Source: a virus
Virus record (IMG/VR): IMGVR_UViG_3300037155_000209
Coordinates: 1-44,661 of that record
DNA length: 44,661 nt
Reading direction: 5' to 3' (one strand)
The notes beneath the pieces were generated by a model. The model was not told the DNA's origin. It did no database searches and was given only the letters and a program-made list of their open reading frames with translations. A program made the position numbers and the translations under genes. Shown here in pieces: positions 1-7,796 of the stretch (position 1 is the first letter of the stretch; every line of letters begins with the position of its first letter).

Positions 1-1989
1 GGCATCAACGACACCGAGCCAACTCCCGATCAGGCTACTCTCTCCAACAACAAGACCGTACCCTGGTTTGACGCCCAGGACATCCGCACCTACGAGTTCC
101 ACCGCCCCCGCTGGGGAGTGGCCGGCAGTCTCGACTTCCGCCTGAAGCCCGGCTCCGCGATCTTTCTCCGCTATCTCTACTCGCGCTACCGCGACAGCGG
201 CGACAAGACTGTTTACTCGCTCCATGACAACACGCCAGGCGTCCAATTGCTGCTTCCGGGGAACAGTGGATGTACCGGTACTCCCACCGCTAACGGGACG
301 ACCACCGGGCCCTGCAATACGCCAGCGAGTTTCTACAACCAGGCTGAGAATGCCCTGCTTTATTCGGGCAACGTTCAGCTCAGTGGCACGCACGTGTTCA
401 ACAATACGTGGTATTCGTGGAGCGCCGCTATCGGGACGGGCTTTTATGGCGATGAGCCATTCGACACAGCCAACTTTACTGATACCCTCGCCACCAGCTC
501 GTGCCAGTTCAACCAAGGCGCGACCACGGACCCCCACCTGCCGCAGTGGAGCCCGACATGCTTTGATGAGATCAACAGCCCCCAGAACTACATGCTCACC
601 CAGACGCAGCGTGAACCGGGCCACAACCAGCAGATCAACATCGGGATTGAGGGTTCGGGCGCTTTCCGCTTCCATATGGGCGGCAAGATCAACACCCTCG
701 AGTACGGCGGGAAGTTCCGCAGTATGCACGAGTACGCCAATACGTATCGCGTGTATGCCAACGCCCTCGGCAATATCCCGATGACCACCTTCCCGAATGG
801 CCTCAAGCAACCGAGCTACTACAACGGTTCGTATAAGGATGGCTACAACGCCTTTTACGGCCCGGTTGCAGCCTACGTTAACCAGCATCCGACCCAATTC
901 ACCTATTCCAACGACCAGTGGGAGGATGGCTCGGACTACGGGATTGTAGAGCACATTCCTGCGTTCTACGTGATGAACACGACTGACTTTGGGCGCGGCA
1001 TCCGCCTGGTCGTGGGTCTGCGCGGCGAATTCACCACGGACAGCATCCACAACCTTTCGTTCAATGCCGACACCGGCGCCGCTTCGCCGAATAAGTTCTC
1101 AGCTTTTTATATCGACCTGCTGCCGAGCGCGTCGATTCGCTTTAACGCTGGACCCGACAGCTTCCTCCGCGTGATCTACGCACGGGGCGTCTCCCGCCCC
1201 GAAGAGGCGAGCGTGGCGCAGCCGATCAATTGGAGCCAAAACGGAAACGGCGCCTACAAGTACGTGGCCACACTCGGCAACCCCAACCTCAAGGCCGAAA
1301 CCGGCGACGATATCGACGTTCTCTACGACCACTACTTCAAGACCTTCGGCGTGCTCTCGGCCGGGTATTTCTACAAGCACCTGGGACTTCCGATCGTCAG
1401 CACGGAGCACCCGGTGCCCAACTTCCAGCCGCCGGGCGGACCGATTGGGACTTACCTCATCACCCAACCGATCAACGCCGGGGGTGCCTGGGTCAGCGGC
1501 ATCGAATTGCAGTACCTGCAACATTGGTCCGGCTTGCCCGGCATTCTTGGTGGCCTGGGTATGAACGCCAACTACAGTCATATCGGGTCTCAGGCTGCCG
1601 CCATCGCAGGACGCAGCGATAAGCCGCGCCTGCTGGATAACTCACCGAACATCTTTAACATCGGCCCCACCTATAACCGCGGCCCTCTGTCGATGAACAT
1701 GGACATTACCTACAACCAGGCCAGCATCTTCGCTTACCAGTACGCCGACGGCACGCCGGGCGGAATCAACGGTCCGCTCGGCGACATTTACTTCTTCAAC
1801 CACACGGAGATCGAAGCGCAGGGCAGCTATGCGCTTCACAAGGGGTTCCATCTGGTCGTCAGCGCCCTCAACCTCAACAACGAGGTCTTCGGCTTCTATG
1901 ACGGCACGGAGCCTTACTTCATTCAGCGCGAGTACTACCACCCCACCTTCTCCTTCGGCTTCCGCTGGTCACCGCGCGAAAAAAAGTAA
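1..1989 (+). CDS. TonB-dependent receptor, C-terminal part (5' end outside the window)
   Basis: The reading frame is open from base 1 to the stop at 1987-1989 (about 662 residues), so the start and plug domain are missing. The protein is rich in alternating aromatic and polar strands typical of an outer-membrane beta-barrel. It carries a family signature near the C-terminus of the barrel: an arginine-pro-glu stretch (VSRPEEA) and GNPNLKAETGDDIDVLYDHYF-like sequence, and it ends on an aromatic-rich strand (TFSFGFRW) followed by a short basic tail. TonB-dependent receptors import siderophores or glycans using inner-membrane TonB/ExbBD energy; the substrate cannot be read here. This is the only clearly host-type gene in the window and sets the left limit of the phage between 1989 and about 2100. 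Confidence 0.85.
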   Translation, partial: GINDTEPTPDQATLSNNKTVPWFDAQDIRTYEFHRPRWGVAGSLDFRLKPGSAIFLRYLYSRYRDSGDKTVYSLHDNTPGVQLLLPGNSGCTGTPTANGTTTGPCNTPASFYNQAENALLYSGNVQLSGTHVFNNTWYSWSAAIGTGFYGDEPFDTANFTDTLATSSCQFNQGATTDPHLPQWSPTCFDEINSPQNYMLTQTQREPGHNQQINIGIEGSGAFRFHMGGKINTLEYGGKFRSMHEYANTYRVYANALGNIPMTTFPNGLKQPSYYNGSYKDGYNAFYGPVAAYVNQHPTQFTYSNDQWEDGSDYGIVEHIPAFYVMNTTDFGRGIRLVVGLRGEFTTDSIHNLSFNADTGAASPNKFSAFYIDLLPSASIRFNAGPDSFLRVIYARGVSRPEEASVAQPINWSQNGNGAYKYVATLGNPNLKAETGDDIDVLYDHYFKTFGVLSAGYFYKHLGLPIVSTEHPVPNFQPPGGPIGTYLITQPINAGGAWVSGIELQYLQHWSGLPGILGGLGMNANYSHIGSQAAAIAGRSDKPRLLDNSPNIFNIGPTYNRGPLSMNMDITYNQASIFAYQYADGTPGGINGPLGDIYFFNHTEIEAQGSYALHKGFHLVVSALNLNNEVFGFYDGTEPYFIQREYYHPTFSFGFRWSPREKK

Positions 1990-2018
1990 GTTTGCAAAAA
2001 CCGAATAACCAGCAAGAA

Positions 2019-2054
2019 GGCGAGGGCGCACCGGAAGATCGGCGCGCCCTCGCC
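2019..2054. terminator. GC-rich hairpin after the receptor gene
   Basis: Perfect 11-bp inverted repeat GGCGAGGGCGC / GCGCCCTCGCC with a 14-nt loop, 30 bp after the receptor stop codon. There is no clear T-run after it on either strand, so it is a hairpin in terminator position rather than a textbook intrinsic terminator. It may also mark the host side of the phage junction. Confidence 0.5.
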
Positions 2055-2098
2055 ATGAGCAGCACCGCCGGGAGGCTTCTTTCATGAAAAGACGGCCG

Positions 2099-2628
2099 CT
2101 AGCCCAGACTCATTCTGCGGCAATTACGGTTTGTCAGGATCGATGTCGCCGCGATGTTTCCAGCCGCCGGCACAAGAAAGAACGTCGTCGCCCGATTTTC
2201 GTAGCCGACGCCACTTAGTTCGTTTCTCTGTCGGGGAGTCGAGCGGCAATCGTTGCGAACTTTCACTTCGATGATGATGTTCGGCGAGGTATTTCCGAAA
2301 TCAAAAAGAACGTCAGGGCGGCCATCGTCACCAGCGTAGAACTGGGGGACGATCTTGGGCTTTTGTGGAGGAAGCCCTTTTCCTGTTGTGAAATGGTAGA
2401 AGAACTCTAGAAACGAGTCAGATCGACGCAGGACCTTGCAAAGCAACTCCCTATGTGCATTTTCGTTCGCAATTGCACCCGAGAATATGGATTCCTCATC
2501 CTTCTCCTCGGCCCCGCATACGAGATGATGCTCTTAATAAGGATACTCAACTCTTCATACGCCTCGCTGTTGCGTTCTAAATGGTCCTTTTCGATATGTG
2601 AGAGAAACAGTCTCAAGAGTACCTTCAT
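2099..2628 (-). pseudogene. PD-(D/E)XK nuclease-like gene, frameshifted
   Basis: Two minus-strand frames form one protein. The first 38 or so codons (ATG at 2626-2628, MKVLLRLFLSHIEKDH...) lie in one frame. At about 2515-2525 the sensible reading moves to another frame (CGAEEKDEESIFSGAIANEN) that runs into the downstream open frame ending at 2099. The second part has a PD-(D/E)XK-type core: an Asp in RPDVLFDF, then IIIEVKV with the E-x-K pair, then a Gln in the following helix (RQRNELSG). Rejoined it would be about 176 residues, small for a nuclease of this fold, and the C-terminus may also be clipped. The frameshift could be a real mutation, a sequencing error or programmed; no slippery run stands out. 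It is the first gene after the host receptor and may be an accessory or host-derived gene. Confidence 0.6.
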
Positions 2629-2679
2629 GTCTGATAACGTATAGTATCGTTAAGTTGGAAGTCGTTCGTATATAACGGG

Positions 2680-3510
2680 TTATTTGTTTCGGTCGAAGTT
2701 GACGGGAAAGGGAACTACCGGGGAGGGAAAGACGGCTAAAGGGGGGCCGCGAGATACAAGGCCGCTGAATGTGCTCGCGGCGTCCGGGGCCGTCAACGCG
2801 GAGCAGATCTCCTTCATCTTTGACTCGGCGCGCTCTCTGGCCTCCATCTCCTTGTCGTAGTCGGCGAGCGTGATCACTCCCCGCTCGACCTGGACCCAGT
2901 GCGCATGGTGGGCAGCCTCTCGCGCATAATCTCTGGCCCTGGGCGCATCGCCCCGCTCCGCAAAGTACTTCGCCTCGGCGCCCAGCCGGAGCGCCTCGTA
3001 CGCGCTTTCTGAAGGCAGTGCCGGCTGCTCCGGCTCGTACAGCCGGCAGAACTCGTACCACTCCTCGTCGCCGGCCATGTTGCTGATCAGGATCGCGAGC
3101 GCCTGGCCCAGCTCGAGGGTCGTCTCAAACTTGACCCGCAGCTCCCCGCGCGTAAGCGTGACGCCGTCGGGCAGCGACGCCAGCCCTTTGCCCAGCTTTT
3201 CCTTGAGGACCACGGTCCGCGGCTTCCGCCGGGAGACGTAGAGGTTTGCCGCTCGCCGGGCCTGGAGCAGCGCCGGCACGTCGTCCGCGAAGAGCACCTC
3301 GTCGAGAAACTCAACCAGCGCTTCAGACGACACGATGTAGCTGGTTCCGTACTGCACCCGCGGCATGGCCCCCATCAGAGAACTTGCAGCCCACTGCTGC
3401 AACTTGAACAGGCGGCCGATGTCCGCGGTCCGAAAGTGCGAGTGGGTTGAGTTCAGGACCTCAGTGCGGATCTCGGCGGTGTTGTTCAGCCAGGAAATCG
3501 GTTTAGGCAT
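2680..3510 (-). CDS. Putative HTH DNA-binding protein, 276 aa
   Basis: The N-terminal 30-75 residues (TADIGRLFKLQQWAASSLM, then a YGTSYIVSSEALVEFL wing-like stretch) look like a winged helix-turn-helix of the excisionase/MerR-like kind. The middle (residues 80-140) is basic. The C-terminal third is a helical, charged segment (EMEARERAESKMKEI) that may form a coiled coil and ends in a Pro-rich tail. I do not recognise a named family for the whole protein. It overlaps the 3' end of the upstream 71-residue gene by 25 bp, so the two are translationally coupled and belong to one minus-strand cassette (4440 to 2680). Role as a regulator is inferred from the HTH-like segment only. Confidence 0.6.
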   Translation of the reverse strand: MPKPISWLNNTAEIRTEVLNSTHSHFRTADIGRLFKLQQWAASSLMGAMPRVQYGTSYIVSSEALVEFLDEVLFADDVPALLQARRAANLYVSRRKPRTVVLKEKLGKGLASLPDGVTLTRGELRVKFETTLELGQALAILISNMAGDEEWYEFCRLYEPEQPALPSESAYEALRLGAEAKYFAERGDAPRARDYAREAAHHAHWVQVERGVITLADYDKEMEARERAESKMKEICSALTAPDAASTFSGLVSRGPPLAVFPSPVVPFPVNFDRNK

Positions 3511-3701
3511 TTCACCACCTCGCGGGCCTGTTCCATCGTTTCAGCGTGGACGCGCTGCTCCGCCTGCTCGCGGCATTTCGAGCACACGGCAGTCCAGTGA
3601 TGGAATCCATCACCCCTGCGATAAACGGTGTGTCCTGCCCGCTCCAACTCTGGGCCGTTGCGGACCAACGTCCAACTCTGCGGATAAGTCGAGCTCGGCA
3701 T
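3486..3701 (-). CDS. Small CxxC protein, 71 aa
   Basis: The frame is open further upstream, but the ATG at 3699-3701 is chosen because an AAGGAG ribosome-binding site sits 7 nt before it. The protein starts MPSSTYPQSWTLVRNG and contains a WTAVCSKCREQ segment with one CxxC pair preceded by histidines, which could bind a metal with the HH pair, followed by a helix rich in Glu. The 3' end overlaps the next gene (HTH protein). Function unknown; typical of short zinc-knuckle proteins in phage accessory regions. Confidence 0.6.
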   Translation of the reverse strand: MPSSTYPQSWTLVRNGPELERAGHTVYRRGDGFHHWTAVCSKCREQAEQRVHAETMEQAREVVKCLNRFPG

Positions 3702-3721
3702 CTGCGCTCCTTTGCGGTGTT

Positions 3722-4111
3722 TCACGCGACCGGATAAGTGCGACGGTCTCGCGGATGCCAGTGAATTATTGATCCTGTGAACGGCAGCCGGCCTTCCCAA
3801 AACGCCAGCATCTCGTCCCAGCCGGGGAAGCCGTCTGCTACGGCCAACGACTCCCGCTCTGTGTAATCCAGCGGGACGCCGCCGACTGTGACCATGCCCG
3901 AGGTCCGCGCGTTGATCTCGATGGCCTCGACGAGGCTACATGTCACCGGCGCCGGCAGGATCCGAAACGCCCCAGGGTGGCGCAGCCCGCAGTAGAGGTA
4001 GAGCTTGTCTCCACGCTTGATGGGCACCTTCCGGTCGGCGCGGATCGTGTGGTTCTTCCGGCCGATCTGGATCGGCAAGACGAATTGCTCTTTGAAGTTA
4101 AGTGCAGGCAT
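3722..4111 (-). CDS. ASCH-domain (PUA-like) phage protein, 129 aa
   Basis: The sequence matches the small phage ASCH type throughout: an N-terminal strand (MPALNFKEQFV), a basic KNHTIRADRK segment, a GDKLYLYCG strand, a central strand ending in C-S-L-V-E-A-I, then a Glu-initiated helix with DGFPGWDEM, and a closing FW...LPFTGSIIHW strand. ASCH proteins have a PUA-like barrel and are thought to act on RNA or modified nucleosides (the YqfB branch is an N4-acetylcytidine amidohydrolase). Whether this one is an enzyme or an RNA binder cannot be told. A 36-bp imperfect palindrome lies just upstream and may control it. Confidence 0.75.
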   Translation of the reverse strand: MPALNFKEQFVLPIQIGRKNHTIRADRKVPIKRGDKLYLYCGLRHPGAFRILPAPVTCSLVEAIEINARTSGMVTVGGVPLDYTERESLAVADGFPGWDEMLAFWEGRLPFTGSIIHWHPRDRRTYPVA

Positions 4112-4138
4112 AGCTTGCCTTTCCTAGGATTTTCATGT

Positions 4139-4174
4139 GACGGGATAAACACTAAGTCTAGCGTTTATCCCGTC
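4139..4174. promoter_or_regulatory. 36-bp imperfect palindrome upstream of the ASCH gene
   Basis: GACGGGATAAAC, one mismatch, CTA, 4-nt centre, then TAG, one mismatch, GTTTATCCCGTC. The two 16-nt arms pair at 15 of 16 positions. It lies 28 nt upstream of the ASCH start and 24 nt downstream of the zinc-ribbon gene stop. There is no T-run on the minus strand after it, so an operator or mRNA hairpin is more likely than an intrinsic terminator. Confidence 0.6.
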
Positions 4175-4197
4175 GACGGGGGTGGACGGGAGCGCCT

Positions 4198-4440
4198 CTA
4201 CAGGAAAGGCACGTTGAGGTCGGGGATGTTGTTTCGGCGTCTCCACGCTCGCAGGCCATAGTTGCAGTGAGCGCAGTGCGCGGGTCGTTGCAGGCTCTTA
4301 CTCGTATAGCTCGCGTGGCACTTGGGGCAGTGGACGGTCGGGTGCTTAGGAAGCACGAGACTGGTCTCGCAGTCGCATGTCGTAGTGCGCGGGTCGCTGG
4401 TGAATTTGGGCGGGTCAACGTTGTAATCGCGGCTAGGCAT
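4198..4440 (-). CDS. Zinc-ribbon protein, 80 aa
   Basis: Starts MPSRDYNVDPPKF at an ATG (4438-4440). It has three cysteine groups: TCDC near residue 22, CPKC near 38 and CAHC near 55, with Thr/Ser-rich spacers. This is enough for one rubredoxin-like zinc ribbon plus an extra pair. The C-terminal end is basic (RAWRRRNN). It is the first gene of the minus-strand accessory cassette and has a good sigma-70-like promoter upstream at 4479-4508. Function unknown; probably nucleic-acid or protein binding. Confidence 0.65.
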   Translation of the reverse strand: MPSRDYNVDPPKFTSDPRTTTCDCETSLVLPKHPTVHCPKCHASYTSKSLQRPAHCAHCNYGLRAWRRRNNIPDLNVPFL

Positions 4441-4478
4441 TGAGGGACCTTTCTATGTCATCAAAACGAACTTGAAAC

Positions 4479-4508
4479 AAAATACACGGGAGATTGAGTA
4501 GATGTCAA
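4479..4508 (-). promoter_or_regulatory. Sigma-70-like promoter for the 4440-2680 cassette
   Basis: On the minus strand: TTGACA (4508-4503), 18-bp spacer, TATTTT (4484-4479), followed by about 38 nt of leader before the ATG at 4440. The -35 is a perfect consensus match and the -10 matches at five of six positions apart from the final AT. Inferred from sequence only. Confidence 0.55.
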
Positions 4509-5283
4509 GGGTGATCTTGCGCATAGCGGATAGATAGAACAAATATGTGGCGTCGTCATCCGCGAGCTGTGGGGGGGGCTGAGTTTGTAATTTGTGGTTT
4601 TTGAGTGGGTTTACAGGAGATAGGCGGGAACTAAAGAGGTGTGGGCTCTAAATTCTCGGCCAAATATAGCGAAGCGGTTGCAAAATCTACTTTTTTTGCG
4701 AGGTTCTGGACGGCCGATTTACACCCTAGATTTCCACTGGACCGCTTCAGGCGAGACCGCTAGCGTCGCAAAAGTAGGCGGTCAACAGTCGGCCCTGCCG
4801 ATGCTCTGTTGGGGAGCACAGTTCCTGCTCTGATCGCTCTGCTTTGGACCGCACCGGCGTATGAAAATTGGCGAGCGCCGGGATCTGGTTGCGACACATC
4901 GTCCGTTCTTCCGCGCCAGCGGAATGCAGCTCTGAGGGAAAAAAGACCACGCACAGCGTCGTAGTGTAGGGCGGGAAAGCCTGCGGGCTGGCCGTCGCTA
5001 CCCCCCGTGTGTCTAAGGATCGGCTGGTTTACGATGGGGCCTTTTTAGGACTCTGGCCGTGCCCTCGATCAGGGCGAATATGTAAACAGGGGTCACCTGT
5101 GGAAGAGGTTTGCACACCGGAATGATGGCCTAAACCGCTGTAGGGCGTGGAGTTCGCGAGTTTTGTGATTTTTCCACAGGGTCGGCTACGGTTACGAGGT
5201 GTGGATCTCTCTCCCGATGGGCTTTTGAAGCCCTGGGTACCCCAGAGGACGACGTGTGTGTTTTTTTCACCCGGAGGAGAATC
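4509..5283. other. Long stretch without a convincing gene; several hairpins
   Basis: About 775 bp with no frame that has both a ribosome-binding site and protein-like composition. It contains short inverted repeats: GCCCT/AGGGC at 5061-5075, ACAGG/CCTGT at 5085-5099, and GGGCTT-TTG-AAGCCC at 5219-5233, followed directly by the palindromic core GGGTACCC at 5235-5242. The hairpins cluster in the 220 bp before the plus-strand gene at 5284 and may form a structured leader or a small RNA. G-runs occur at 4570-4578. No tRNA or origin was recognised. Confidence 0.4.
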
Positions 5284-5547
5284 ATGGCGAGCGACACAGC
5301 AGCACCGCAGATGCTCCAGGACGAGTTCGACAAGTTAGAGCTCATGGCTTATCACCACGGCGTGTCCCAGCAGCAGTACACCGAGCTGCGCCGCGCCTTC
5401 TTCGCCGGCGCAGCCGCGTTCCTGGGCCTGACCATGAGAGAGCTCTCGCCAGGCGACGACGCCACCGAGCACGATCTGCGACTGCTCCGAGCGATCCACA
5501 CCGAGCTGCGCGAGTTTAACGAGGCGGTCCTACGGGGCGAGAAATAG
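5284..5547 (+). CDS. Small conserved-type phage protein, 87 aa
   Basis: ATG at 5284 is chosen because GGAGGAGAA sits 4-11 nt before it; the frame is open upstream but that part reads as basic junk. The protein is acidic and helical, with a central Ala-rich segment (RRAFFAGAAAFLGL) found in many short phage proteins of unknown role, then a charged helix ending LRGEK. It is the only plus-strand gene in the 2-13 kb part of the phage and converges with the minus-strand gene ending at 5530, overlapping it by 18 bp. Confidence 0.65.
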   Translation: MASDTAAPQMLQDEFDKLELMAYHHGVSQQQYTELRRAFFAGAAAFLGLTMRELSPGDDATEHDLRLLRAIHTELREFNEAVLRGEK

Positions 5548-5922
5548 CTGTGGGGCGCCGTGGATGTAGAGGTTGTGAATCGCCCAGGGAGCGTCCACAC
5601 CGATGTCGACGATCGTCGCCAGGTGGGCCAGCCGGCGGTGGTGGTGCCTGGTCAGCGTTCGGGCGATGTACCAATCGGTGCCTACTACGGCCGCAGAAAA
5701 CGCGATCATCGCGGCCGGGTGGTGACTGATGGAGTCGGGCAGAAACTTTTCATGGCAGCCGCGCTCCAGCATCTTGTGAGTGCTGTAAACGTCCAGCCCG
5801 CGAATTCCCGCGTCCGCGGCCAACAGCGTCCACTGCAGCCGGTCGATCTGAGGTTTCGGAGCGTCGGGCAGCTGAGCGAACAGGGGCGCGGCAAATGCCA
5901 GGAGGATGGCGAGCGCTTTCAC
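5530..5922 (-). CDS. Exported or membrane protein of unknown function, 130 aa
   Basis: The first 16 residues (MKALAILLAFAAPLFA) form a clear signal peptide followed by QLPDAPKP. A hydrophobic helix (AAMIAFSAAVVGTDWYIA) lies near residue 72-90 and is followed by a histidine-rich basic loop (RHHHRR). It resembles small YbjH-like or metal-dependent membrane proteins of Acidobacteria only in general style. It follows the SprT-like gene by 13 bp, so it is probably co-transcribed. Could act in lysogenic conversion or at the envelope during lysis; not determinable. Confidence 0.6.
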   Translation of the reverse strand: MKALAILLAFAAPLFAQLPDAPKPQIDRLQWTLLAADAGIRGLDVYSTHKMLERGCHEKFLPDSISHHPAAMIAFSAAVVGTDWYIARTLTRHHHRRLAHLATIVDIGVDAPWAIHNLYIHGAPQLFLAP

Positions 5923-5935
5923 GGGGTCACGCTTT

Positions 5936-6277
5936 CTAGAACATCTTGCGGAAGGCTCGGTACGTCATCAGGCGCTGGACCTCGGCGTCCCATATATCGC
6001 CGTGCATGGCGATCTTGTCGCCCAGCGGCCAGAGCCGAACGTGGACCATCTCGTGCACCACCGTCTGGCGGCAGAACCGTCTCAGGCCCATGATGCACGG
6101 GTCGAGGGTGATGACCAGCGGAGCGGGATCGCCGTCCTCGGACCGGCCGAGGAAGGTCAGGGCCAGGTTCGAGCCGCACGGCGCCCAGAAGATGGCCACG
6201 TCGAGAGGCAGGCAGCCGCCCCAGAACAGCAGGTTGTACCTGAGATAAAGCCTGCGCAGATGCGGATCGGAGTCCAC
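5936..6277 (-). CDS. SprT-like zinc metallopeptidase domain protein, 113 aa
   Basis: The HExxH zinc motif is present as HEMVH at residues 75-79, and the third ligand fits the SprT pattern HGxxW (HGDIW at 92-96). The spacing of 13 residues between them is as in SprT-like proteins. The start is a GTG at 6277; no better ATG lies near. SprT/Spartan-family domains cleave DNA-crosslinked proteins in cellular organisms. Short phage versions lack the DNA-binding zinc ribbon, as here, and their targets are unknown. It sits between a 173-residue gene and an exported protein, with 10-13 bp gaps. Confidence 0.8.
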   Translation of the reverse strand: MDSDPHLRRLYLRYNLLFWGGCLPLDVAIFWAPCGSNLALTFLGRSEDGDPAPLVITLDPCIMGLRRFCRQTVVHEMVHVRLWPLGDKIAMHGDIWDAEVQRLMTYRAFRKMF

Positions 6278-6287
6278 GGGCTGCCCG

Positions 6288-6809
6288 TCAGGCCGCGGGC
6301 TTCAGTTCCGGCAGCTCGACTTTGAGCGACGGGGTGTTGGTGGCGATCTTGAAGCAGCCCTTCAGCATCCCTGTAATCTTGGTGCGCAGCTTCGCGCCCA
6401 TAGTCAGGGTCTTCAGCTTTTCGTCCGGACCTTTCACCAGGCTGTAGCTGGTGTGCGCCACAAAGAACTCAGAGGCCAGCTCTGGCGTCTCGGTTTGGGC
6501 CAGGTACACGCGCAGCTTTTCGACAGCAGCATCGTCGATCGACACTCTCGTGGCTGTGGTGGTGATCGCGGTGTTGTGCAGCCCCTCGAGCTTCTTGGAC
6601 TTGTCGGTGTACCTGCCGCCCCACTTTTCAACCATCGCCGTCAGCCGCTCTTTGATCTCGCGGGCTGCCGCGTTCGATATGCTCGCCGCTTCGGTCGCGG
6701 CCACAACTTCGGTCAATGCCGCCGCATACTCGACGATCAGCTTGTCGATCTGCTTTGGAGTGGGTGCCGTTTCTGGTGCGCTTTCTGGTGCGGTTTCTGG
6801 TGCTGTCAT
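6288..6809 (-). CDS. Phage protein of unknown function, 173 aa
   Basis: The N-terminus is a low-complexity Ala-Pro-Glu-Thr repeat (residues 2-17), followed by a long helix with coiled-coil character to about residue 70 (EYAAALTEVVAATEAASISNAAAREIKERL). The rest is a mixed alpha/beta region (GPDEKLKTLTMGAKLRTKITGML). The helical N-half recalls Gam-type host-nuclease inhibitors, but the Gam sequence pattern is not seen, so no function is given. It is the first gene after a 246-bp intergenic region containing a perfect palindrome and the TTACGGGTACC motif. Confidence 0.6.
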   Translation of the reverse strand: MTAPETAPESAPETAPTPKQIDKLIVEYAAALTEVVAATEAASISNAAAREIKERLTAMVEKWGGRYTDKSKKLEGLHNTAITTTATRVSIDDAAVEKLRVYLAQTETPELASEFFVAHTSYSLVKGPDEKLKTLTMGAKLRTKITGMLKGCFKIATNTPSLKVELPELKPAA

Positions 6810-6833
6810 TCTGGAATCCTCGTTTTTGCTGCT

Positions 6834-6853
6834 CTTTAACCCCGAGGTTAAAG
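6834..6853. promoter_or_regulatory. Perfect 8-bp-arm palindrome, likely operator
   Basis: CTTTAACC-CCGA-GGTTAAAG, 25 nt upstream of the minus-strand gene starting at 6809. Arms are perfect. Its place at a promoter-proximal position and its size fit a dimeric repressor site. Confidence 0.55.
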
Positions 6854-6866
6854 TGCAGCAACGTGG

Positions 6867-6877
6867 TTACGGGTACC
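6867..6877 (+). promoter_or_regulatory. TTACGGGTACC motif, copy 1
   Basis: Exact copy of an 11-bp motif that recurs in four intergenic places of this phage (also 12797, 31194 and, with one change, 36216). Here it lies 58 nt upstream of a minus-strand start. See the finding on the dispersed motif. Confidence 0.5.
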
Positions 6878-6973
6878 GGCAAGCTTCCCCCTGTGGACGG
6901 GGCAGCGACGGGGCCATCGCCGGCCAGGGCTCGCACGCCACGGAGCGCGACGCCTTGACAGAGCGCGACGCCG

Positions 6974-7031
6974 CCGGCGCGACGCGCCGGTAAGTTGGAG
7001 TCCCCCGGCGGCTGGTCAACGTCGCCGGGGG
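6974..7031. terminator. Two GC-rich hairpins between minus-strand genes
   Basis: CCGGCGC-GAC-GCGCCGG at 6974-6990 and CCCCCGGCG/CGCCGGGGG at 7002-7010/7023-7031, both with perfect arms. They lie 25-80 nt downstream of the 245-residue gene stop at 7056, in terminator position for minus-strand transcription. No U-run follows, so efficiency is uncertain. Confidence 0.45.
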
Positions 7032-7055
7032 TATTTGTCTCGTTCCCTAATCCAA

Positions 7056-7793
7056 TTACTTCAGCAGATAGCCGCCCACCTGCGCTCCGAAGAGGATGTC
7101 ACTCTTCAGTACGCATGGCAGCGTTGGGTGCAGCGTGCACTGCGCCAGCTTGTTCTCGAGCGCGACGGCCGTAGTCGTAAACTCGGCGCCGTTCGCGAGC
7201 ATGATTGTCACGTTCGGATTCGCGAGCAGGCCATTGAAAGTGTCCAGGGTGGTATCTCCCCTGGTCGCCATCCCGTCAAAGTCTTCAAATAGCTTGGCCT
7301 CCTGGGTGTCCAGCGTGCCCAGGTTGCGGTTCTCATGGTTGGCCGCGATCCGGATCTCGCCGAAGGTCCCGCGCACCGTGTTCAAGGTCTTGGCCAGGTC
7401 GGCGAGGGTTCCGCATGGATGCAGCTCGTCGGAGTCCTTTGGGGGACAGATGACTGTCACCCGATTGGTCACCAAGTCGATCGAGGTACCCAGCTTCGCG
7501 GTGTCCTGAGCGACGTTGTCGAGAACTGGATCCAGTTTCTTAATGGCCGGCCCGACGGTCCCGACCTGCTTGTCGAGGTTGTCGAGGCTCTTATTCAGCC
7601 GGGCGCTTTCGGTGTCCATCGTGGCACCCGCCTTTGTCTCCACTCCAGTGAAACCATCCAGCACTCCATTGAAGTGCGCGCTGGTTGCGCTCTCTACCGC
7701 GGGTAGCGCCCAGAGGGCGCGGATCGCGACGGCCCCAACGCATGGCACAGTGCCAAGCGCGAGGGCCATCAGGATGGAGTGCAGCCTGTTCAT
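7056..7793 (-). CDS. Membrane-anchored helical protein, 245 aa
   Basis: The N-terminus (MNRLHSILMALALGTVPCVGAVAIRALWAL) is one hydrophobic segment, a signal anchor. The remainder is a long, mostly helical domain with heptad-like leucines (ARLNKSLDNLDKQVGTVGPAIKKLDPVLDNV) and four later cysteines in two pairs (ICPPKDSDELHPC and CTLHPTLPC), suggesting disulfides in the periplasm. The helical part superficially resembles MCE/t-SNARE-like coiled coils. It directly follows the lysis genes with a 3-bp gap, so it may be an envelope protein acting late. No family recognised. Confidence 0.6.
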   Translation of the reverse strand: MNRLHSILMALALGTVPCVGAVAIRALWALPAVESATSAHFNGVLDGFTGVETKAGATMDTESARLNKSLDNLDKQVGTVGPAIKKLDPVLDNVAQDTAKLGTSIDLVTNRVTVICPPKDSDELHPCGTLADLAKTLNTVRGTFGEIRIAANHENRNLGTLDTQEAKLFEDFDGMATRGDTTLDTFNGLLANPNVTIMLANGAEFTTTAVALENKLAQCTLHPTLPCVLKSDILFGAQVGGYLLK

Positions 7794-7796
7794 GGG

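Noticed and set aside
1990-2100. Left attachment site
   Set aside because: Without the right end of the prophage there is no second copy to compare, so no att core can be supported.
4639-4833. Possible small gene in the long gap
   Set aside because: No ribosome site before its GTG, and the sequence looks like non-coding DNA in translation.
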